Below, one piece after another: positions 57,231-64,000 of a stretch of DNA of 64,000 nucleotides. The stretch spans positions 186,001 through 250,000 of the forward strand of contig OY744462.1 of assembly GCA_963556145.1 (NCBI GenBank), read 5' to 3'. The position numbers and the translations under genes are program-made. The stretch's first letter is position 1; each line of letters opens with the position of its first letter. The notes under the pieces are model-generated. The model was not told where the DNA came from and did not search any database. It worked only from the letters and a program-made list of their open reading frames with translations. Origin of the DNA: Hygrocybe punicea (lineage: Eukaryota > Basidiomycota > Agaricomycetes > Agaricales > Hygrophoraceae).

Positions 57231-57699
57231 TGCTACTTCCTTAAGTCGTACTGAGTAAGCACAAGCAGATGGAGTGGAGTTAGTCTGGAGGTTCAGACTA
57301 AGGATGGAGACTTATAGTGAGCTTTAAGGCGAAGCCCTAAGTTTGAGAATGAGGGGAACTCAAGTTGATTTTCAGAACAGAGTTACAGGACATTGTAGTT
57401 CTAGCTTATATACTTGGTAAGCTAATTGTTATGTCCTTAGTAACGTAGAGATAATAAGTACTCTGGAAAGAGAACCAGAGTTCGGAGAAGGATAAAAGAA
57501 ATAAAAGGTTGCTACATACAGTGACAAGTAAACAAAGGGAAAGAAACAGATAGGAGTCCGGAGAAACGGAGATGAAGAAGAATAGAGTGTAACAAGAGAA
57601 AGGAACAATAACATATGTGAGAGGATAAGATAAGATAAAATGGCGGAAAAGTCCAGAGCGGAGTTCATTGGAATCCTTTGGAGTTGCATGGATATGACA
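57231..57699 (-). repeat. 3' LTR of Ty3/gypsy element (right arm; far boundary uncertain)
   Basis: Mirror of 31990-32458. It begins (minus strand) TGTCATATCC at 57699, after a purine tract. The end is at 57427 (GGACATAACA) or near 57231. The rest of this retrotransposon runs to the right window edge. Confidence 0.6.
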
Positions 57700-57828
57700 G
57701 TATCTCCTCCTTCATGTCGAACCCTTGAGACGCCTCTGAAACAAAGGAAGAACCAAAGCGGAATTTGAAGCGGAAGGCAGGCAGTATAAAACCATCTCCT
57801 AAACCAGGAGACCACTCCACAAAAAATT

Positions 57829-58820
57829 TTGTCCTCACAGGAAATTGCAGCTCACATTAAGGAAATGGAATGGGAATTCATGGAGCTGAGGGTGAAGGAA
57901 GAGGAGGAATGGAGGAAAGCAGAGGAAGAGCAGAGAAGGAAGGCAGAGGAGGAAAGGTGGAGGAAGGTGGAGGAGAAAAGGCAAAGGAAGGCAGAGGAGG
58001 AAAGGCAAAGGGAGGCAGAAAGGCAAAGGAAGGTGGAAGCGGAAGCAAGGAGAAAGTGGGAGGAGATGAGAAAGGCGGAGGAGGAAAAGAAGAAAAAAGT
58101 GGAGGAGAAGAAAAGAAGGAAGGCTGCAGTGGGGGCGTCCAGAGCTGGCCCAGGACCCATGAGTGTGGAGAAGGGGAAAAGAAAAAGAGATGGGTAAGCA
58201 AAATAGTTGCATCCAAGCAGACCTGGAGGTGACAAAGAAACAGGGCCATCCAGTGCAAAGCATGCATGGAGCGCCAGGAGAATTGCATGTGGCCCGAGAC
58301 CAGAAAGACAAGGAGTTGTATGGCGTGTCAGAAAAGAAAGGTGCGGTGTGAGGTGGAGGGAGAAGATGGTGCAGTGAGGAAGAAGAAAAGGAAGGAGGAG
58401 AAGGAGGACAGGGAGGACTCTGGATCAGAATACTGCAGAGTGGAGCCAGCAGAAAAAAAAGGCACCAAGTCCTCGACGTGGGTGGAGGAGCTACTCCTCA
58501 AGTTGCTCTGGGCAACAAAGGAGAACACGGCGATGTTGGAGTGGGTTGCAGAAGCCTGTGAGAGGGCTTGGGACACCATGGATGACATCTGCAGAGAAGC
58601 TGCCCAGTGGGCAGATCACTTGAGGAACGTGGAGTTCCTCAGGGATAACTCCCACAAACTCCAGGAGTTCAGTCTGGACTTCGAGGACTTCGAGCTGGAG
58701 GAGGTGGAAATGAAATGGGAGGAGGGAGAGTACTTGGGAGAGGGGGGCAAAACAGTTAGGTTAACTTCGCAAAAAGCAATTGTAAACAGAGTAGAAGTTA
58801 ATAAAACAGGCCTGGATTAG
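57829..58820 (+). CDS. Antisense coiled-coil and cysteine-cluster protein in gypsy element (right arm)
   Basis: Identical to the left-arm copy: charged coiled coil, an intron joining GKRKRDG to AIQCKACM, the Cys cluster SCMACQKRKVRC, and an acidic helical C-terminus (ELLLKLLWATKENTAMLEWV). Here the enclosing gypsy element is visible as well: pol runs leftwards from the window edge to 58798 and the 3' LTR starts at 57699, so this plus-strand gene is nested between them. It overlaps the 3' end of pol by 23 bases. Confidence 0.6.
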
Positions 58821-61740
58821 AAGGGTATGTGGAGTGAAAGTCTGAAACAATTTCGGAGGCATGTCTGAGTTTGGAGGCCAGAATCCAAGAGGTATCTCTG
58901 TCCGCACCCTTGTAACCTTCCAAACATACAAGGTATAGTAACTTGCAGGCACAACGACAGTTGTCAATTTTCGAGTCAAGGATTTCAGAGATCTTGAACT
59001 CCGGTTCTCCATCAACAATGACCAGAGAGGGCAGAGGTTGGACACGATTGGGGATGTTATTCAGAGTGGCAGGTTCAAGCTGAGAGACATGGTAGATGGG
59101 GTGAACAGAGCGGAGAGTCTCTGGGAGATGAAGTGTATAGGAGTGGGTTCCGGCCTTTGCGATGATCTCGAAAGGGCCTAAGTTCTTCTTGGAGAGCTTC
59201 TTTGAAGGTCTAGTAGTCCGGAAATGTTCAGCTTTAACGTAGACGAATTCTAATACTTTGAAATCTGGTGCCAGAGTGTACTTCAAGTCCACATAATGCT
59301 GGTAACGTCACTGGGCCTCAGAGATGGTTTGATGGAGTTGCTGATGTAACTCATTGAGGTCCATGGCATACTTTCACATGTGAGCAGAGGAGAGATCATG
59401 CTCCAGATGAACAGAAAGGTTCAGGTGATAACCCTTATTAGCGAAGAAGGGTGAAACTCCGGTTGTAGCTTTTAGAGCATTGTTGTAGGCAAACTCTGTG
59501 AGAGGAAGGAGTAAAGACCAGTTATCTTGCCAGTAATTGCAATAAACATGGAGGTATGGCTTGAGAGTTTGATTAACGCATTCAGTTTGGCCATCTCCTT
59601 CAGGGTGATAACTGGAGGTAAAATGGAGTCTCATGTCAAGAGCCTTTCCAAGAGACCTGAAGAAATGGGAGACAAACTCTGTGCCTCTATCGGAAGTGAC
59701 ATGACTAGGAACTCCATGCTTAGAAAAAACATGAATAAGGAAAAGGTGGGCGAGTTGAGGAGAGGTAATCGTATCGTGGGTTGGAATGAAGATTCCTTGC
59801 TTGGTTAGATGGTCCACTACAACCAAAATGGCTGTCAATCCTTTGGAGTCTGGAAGCTGTTCAATGAAGTCCATGGAGATCGAGTTCCAGGGCTTCTCCA
59901 GAATCGGAAGTTACTTAAGCAATCTGTAAGGATGATGTCAAGGGGTTTGGATCTTGTGCAGGTTGTACAAGATTTGCAGTAGTCGCAGACAAAGGTTCGG
60001 AGTCCGGGCCAGGTGTATTCCCGCTGGATAATTTCAAGAGTCTTGTTCTGTCCAAAGTGTCCTGCAGTAGGATGATTGCGTTTGGAGCATAAGATCCAGA
60101 GTCTTATGTCATTGACATCGGGGACATAGATATGATTATCAAGGAATAAAATGCCTAAATCATTGATAGACCAGCGAGGTTCTGGGTCAGAGGTGATATG
60201 GGAAATGTATCCAGAGGCAACAGGATCAACCTGAAGCCCAGAGATGATATTGGAGTGGAGGGATTTGACATCCATGGTGAATCTGGTGCCAAGGACGATG
60301 TCTTTGAGGGAAGTAGCTCTGAAGGATGAAGCCAATTGTTCTGGCCCAAAAACAGGGTGGAAATTGTGCGGATTGGCTGTGGCATAGTCACTATCTCCCC
60401 CTTTTGCGTAGACGTCCCAGCGTCGAGTAAGGGTGTTGGGCTTAGTTCCAAGCTTGCCTGGACAGAAATGGATAACAAAATTAAAATGGAAAAGGAACTC
60501 CAACCAATGAGCTTGATGGCGAGTGAGTAACCGGACGGTAGAAAAGTACTCCAAATTTTTGTCATCAGTGATAACATCAATTGGAGTTCAAACTCCACTG
60601 ACCAATGGGAAAGGATCGGAGTGGAAAGGAAAGTGGATTTTAAGTCATTGAAGGTAGAATGACACTTATCATCAAAATTCCATTGTAGCCCCTTGCGAGT
60701 GAGGCAAGTAAGCGGAATGGTGATGGAGGAATAGTGCGGAATGAAACGCTGGTAGAAATTGTCGAATCTGAGAAAGGATTGAACATCCTTAATCTTCTGG
60801 GGTTCAGGCCAATCCTGGATAGTCTGGACATTGGTGGGGTCCATAGAAAGACCTTGCAGAGAAAGAATATAACCCAAGTATTCCACTGTATCAACACTGA
60901 AAGAACATTTCTTGGCATTGGCATACAGGCCATGCTTCCAGAGTCATCAGAGGACTTCGTGGACATGCTCTGTATGATCAGTGGGGTCATTGGAATAGAT
61001 AAGAATGTTGTCAAGGTAAACAATAATGGAAACATCAAGGAGGTTGGAAAAAATGTCATTAAAAAAGTGTTGAAAAGCCGCTGGGGCATTAGTGAGACCT
61101 TCTGGAATAACCAACCATTCAAACGAGCCATAGCGAGTATGAAAGGCTGTCTTCCATTCATCACCTTTGGCAATCCAGACTAAATGGTAGGTGTGTTTAA
61201 GGTCAATTTTGGTGTAAATGCATGCAGTCCGGGATTCAAGAAGGTTCACCATAAGGGGAATAGGATGGCGGTCTTTCTTTGTGATACGATTGAGTCCTCG
61301 GAAATCCATGAAGAGTCGGAGGCTACCATTTTTCTTCCAAGAGAAAAGAATGGGAGCTCTGCAGGGAGAACAGGAGGAGCAGACAAAACCAGCTTGGAGA
61401 TTCTTATCAAGGAATTCCCAGAGTGTTTCGAGCTCCAAAGGCAAAATAGAATAGATAGGGTTAAAAGGAGGTTGAGCACCATCTTCTAGATTAATTTTGA
61501 GGTCGTAATGATGGTGTTTGGGGAGGTTCCAAGCCTTCGTCTTGCTAAAAATGTTGGCAAATTTGTGATACTCTTCAGGGAGGTTGGGAAGGTCCACAGA
61601 GGGTTCGGAGGGTTCCAGAGGACCATTGCTTGCAGAGCATCCAGTGGTGTCAGGTAACTGGACTTCCATGCAGAAGACCAGGGTTCCTGGGACTTTGCAA
61701 CCACATAGAAAAGCTTGAGCGCTGTGTCATGATCCAAACA
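58798..61740 (-). pseudogene. Ty3/gypsy chromovirus pol (RT, RNase H, integrase, chromodomain), degenerate
   Basis: Minus-strand order: LPEEYHKFANIFSKTKAWNL; RT (61669-60947) with FMDFRGLNRITKKDRHPIP, GDEWKTAFHTRYGSFEW, LTNAPAAFQHF and YLDNILIYSND; connection MEYLGYILS..GLSMDP and RFDNFYQRFI; RNase H end LTRHQAHWLEFL; integrase zinc-binding block HPTAGHFGQNKT...CTTC; core MDFIEQLPDSKGLTAILVVVD, VPSHVTSDRGTEFVS and HPEGDGQTECVNQ (D-D-E present); chromodomain at the end. RT has YLDN rather than YxDD, and several frame changes occur (near 60890, 60550 and 59870) with stops after integrase. It is therefore dead. Pol is cut at about 61740 by the insertion at 61766-63500. Confidence 0.88.
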
Positions 61741-61862
61741 GGATTCGGATCAAAACATAGTAATATGCTGTCACTAGTCACCATCCCTACAGCACACATC
61801 ACATTACAAGGACCATTCATACTGGAATGCCCCCATCTGCATATGGAGTAGAAAGGAATACC

Positions 61863-62195
61863 CTTATCTGCATATAGGACACACAGGAAATCCTTATCTG
61901 CACATAGGACATACATGAAACCCTTATCTATACAAGGGACATGCAAGGAAACCCTTATCTACAGAAGGGACATGCAAGAAAACCCTTATCTATGCAGAAG
62001 AAATGAAGGAATACCCTTATCTTAACTGATAAGGCCCTCAAAACATCTTATCAGAGGCCAAAGAAGCACAAGAAGCACAGCCACATCCTTATCTCCAATC
62101 ATAGAGATAACACATGCCACCCATCATTCCCTGATCAAGAAGCACATCACATTTCATATCAATTGATCAAATACAGCCCAGCCCAGATCTTATCT
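61863..62195. promoter_or_regulatory. Array of GATA-type sites (CTTATCT/AGATAAG)
   Basis: CTTATCT starts at 61863, 61893, 61923, 61954, 61985 and 62016 in a tandem unit of 30-31 bases, and again at 62088 and 62189. Three TGATAAG-type sites (about 62027, 62046 and 62207) are added. AGATAAG is the core bound by fungal GATA factors such as AreA/NIT2 (nitrogen control). Binding is inferred. Confidence 0.6.
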
Positions 62196-62333
62196 TTTTC
62201 TTAACTGATAAGGATACACACATGGCATGGCATCAACTGATCAAGAAGCACAGCCTCAGGAAGATGATTCTAGAAGCATAGCCTGGCACAGCCCTTGCCT
62301 TTGATTCACACACCCAAGATTGGACCAGCAACA

Positions 62334-62682
62334 TGACTCACTCCCATCAAATGTGACTCATTGGTCTATCCATGTCAAATTATGACCCTTATGACATACT
62401 CATGACCCCCCATGACTCATTATGACCACCCATGACTAATTATGACTATTTCTGACTCATTATGCCCCCTCCTTTGATTATAATACCTATGTGACTCATT
62501 AATTGACTCTGTATGAGTCACAAACCCATGCCTTTCTTTCTTATGACTCCTTATGAGTCATAACCCCCCATGCCTTTCATCATTATGACTCCTTATGAGT
62601 CATAAACCTATGCCTCTCCTCTATATGACTCCCTATGAGTCATATCCTATGCTCTCCATTTGATATACCATTCTATGACTCA
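62334..62682. promoter_or_regulatory. Array of ten TGASTCA (GCN4/CPC1, AP-1-like) sites
   Basis: Perfect heptamers start at 62334, 62354, 62413, 62453, 62492, 62514, 62554, 62596, 62636 and 62676. Several lie in a repeated unit TATGACTCC(T/C)TATGAGTCA. TGASTCA is the site of GCN4/CPC1 bZIP factors (amino-acid starvation). The last one is 25 bases upstream of the TATA box. Confidence 0.65.
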
Positions 62683-62706
62683 GTATGACTCCTGCTGTAG
62701 AATAGG

Positions 62707-62714
62707 TATATATA
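62707..62714 (+). promoter_or_regulatory. TATA box of the LTR-like insertion
   Basis: TATATATA in GGTATATATAGAGCCC, directly downstream of the TGASTCA array. It sets the reading direction as plus. Confidence 0.6.
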
Positions 62715-63525
62715 GAGCCCAGTTTCTGCTGGAGATGGCCCAGTCACCTAATCTGACAGGCCCAGTCACAGGACAGTCCCTCTCCCAGATTCTGATTCAC
62801 CCCATCTGTATTTGTTTGTATTACCTACTTTGGTAGTAGCTAGTACCCAAATACCAATTGCAGTTCAAGTCATCATTCATTTGTTTAAGGATATCAATCT
62901 CAGATATATTGATACTCCCTTATTACTTGTTTGATATATATTCTTTGTGTTCTGTCACGTAGTACAGTCACATTCAATTTCTTTCAAGTTCTATTGATCA
63001 TCACCAAAGATATCCCAGTACTTTATTCTGCACTAGTAGCCAATGTGCGTTTGAAGCTTTGGAATAAAGTCCGATATCTTGATCATCAATCCTACTTGCC
63101 TATTGTTCAGTTCATTCATTCTGTACATAGTATTTTGTCACACCTCCCTTTTTGTTTGACATCTACTGTTACACTCGCCCATCACCCATCGCCTATCGCC
63201 CATCGTCCATAATCTATCGCTCATCTCTATTGTACCTCTGCTCATTGTATACTTGCTACTTGTATACTTGACTGTTGTACACTCGTTCATCTTACACTGT
63301 TCATACTTGCTTGAGTTATTATCCACTTATACTCTCGCATACCTCTTGTCACTCAAAGTCTTTACCTTCAGTAGGGAAGACCTCACTGTTCACTCATCCT
63401 CTATAAGTCATACATCTGACTTATATTATTGTCAAGTATTTGTTGTATCCCTCAAAGCTAACCTTTGATAGGATTCACACCACAACCCAACCACCCAACA
63501 GGAATACCCCAGAGTTATTAAAGAG

Positions 63526-63996
63526 CTAAATCCTTGTTCCTAAAGGACAACAAGGTAATTTCCCGATCAACGACGCACTCCGGAAACCCTTGGTGTGGAT
63601 TTGTTCAAACACTTCCCACGCAAAACAGCTGACGAAGGAAATCTTAGGCTTCGAAGCTGAAGGTGAGGGAGGATTGGGCGGAGTATGCAGAGTAGACGGA
63701 GTAGATGGAAGGGACAAAGGGGATGGAGGCTATACTGGAGGGTCCAGAAGTGGTGCCTCACTAGGCACTGGAGTCGACAATGGAGACACGGACTCAGAAG
63801 AACGGAATTTGACGCTATGCTCAACCCAGTCAATCAACGGATTGTATTTGGCAAGCCAGCTATATCCAAGAACTGCTGAGATAGACAGATCCAATGGAGT
63901 GACCAAAAATTCTAAAATTAGAATTTCACCAGTAGGGAAATGGACAGAGATAGATACAGATTTGTCAATGATTCTGCTGTAGGAACCATCAAACAA
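63526..63996 (-). pseudogene. Ty3/gypsy protease-like region, partial
   Basis: Minus strand from the window edge: MFDGSYSRIIDKSVSISVHF, PLDLSISAVLGYSWLAKYNP and LIDWVEHSVKF, the retropepsin-like block that precedes RT in agaric chromoviruses. An in-frame TAG follows DPPV at about 63732, then a Pro-rich linker to SKPKISFVS, after which the insertion interrupts the polyprotein. Gag and the 5' LTR lie outside the window. Confidence 0.7.
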
Positions 63997-64000
63997 GTGG

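Larger units (their letters stand above)
51083..59459 (-). repeat. Inverted 8377-bp repeat, right arm
   Basis: Reverse complement of 30230-38606. Here both bounding genes (helicase at 51083, integrase at 59459) continue across the repeat edge, so this arm looks like the source copy. Confidence 0.93.
61766..63500 (+). mobile_element. LTR-like insertion with compound promoter inside gypsy pol
   Basis: A sequence of about 1.73 kb separates the protease-side pol (63590 onward) from its continuation (61740 downward). It can be read as TGCTGTCAC...CCACCCAACA with a TATA box at 62707-62714 and no ORF with a domain, so it looks like a solo LTR or LTR fragment. The flanks (TAATA, GGAAT) are not equal, so the exact ends are provisional. 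Short degenerate repeats of CATCGCC/TATCGCC type at 63180-63230 lie in its downstream part. Confidence 0.5.

Noticed and set aside
61761..63505. Exact target duplication for the promoter-rich insertion
   Set aside because: TAATA and GGAAT do not match; TATTA/TATTC in minus reading match only 4 of 5. Ends left provisional.

Overview
The window is nuclear DNA of a filamentous basidiomycete, most likely an Agaricomycete. The evidence is short canonical introns of about 50 bases, an agaric-style single-pass membrane protein, a Crypton recombinase with a GCR1_C tail, RecQ-like and DUF6589 relics, and fragmented Helitrons. It is a transposon-dense accessory region with few intact host genes. No rRNA, CRISPR array or bacterial-type operon is visible.

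Layout. 1-3525 (minus strand) holds decayed or partial host genes: a C2-like ORF cut by the window edge, a frameshifted MIS14/NSL1-like kinetochore gene, a YJU2 splicing-factor fragment and the N-terminal half of a P450. 4146-10522 is one LTR retroelement with two 1667-bp LTRs and 5-bp target duplications but no recognisable pol; two solo LTRs of the same family lie at 14452-16103 and 42857-44502. 10642-13721 is a Crypton. 16379-18068 holds a TA-flanked MITE and a membrane protein gene. 18355-21842 is an intact four-exon VIT/VWA gene, the best host gene here. 21942-23563 holds two neighbouring TIR elements; one carries a 132-aa membrane ORF and the other spliceable gene-like sequence.

24042-30229 is a putative transposase gene (an agaric repeat-protein family) split by a three-layer nest of TIR elements. 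The innermost layer is a 2.3-kb palindrome with a 200-N assembly gap. 30230-38606 and 51083-59459 are 8377-bp inverted copies of each other with at least two substitutions and no indels. Each contains the 3' end of a Ty3/gypsy chromovirus, an antisense coiled-coil/cysteine-cluster gene, an LTR and the 5' part of a Helitron. Between the arms lie a second transposase-family copy carrying a miniature LTR element, a RecQ-like pseudogene split by a solo LTR, a DUF6589 fragment and the 3' half of the right-arm Helitron, whose peptidase-like tail is split by a foldback MITE. From 59460 to the window end the gypsy pol continues on the minus strand. It is interrupted at 61766-63500 by an LTR-like sequence with dense arrays of AGATAAG and TGASTCA motifs upstream of a TATA box.

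No host pathway can be reconstructed. The genes relate mainly through insertion history. Exact target duplications (GGAAC, GGGGG, TCAAC, GTCACAAG, CTGCCAAG, AGTAAAT) give the relative order of many insertions.
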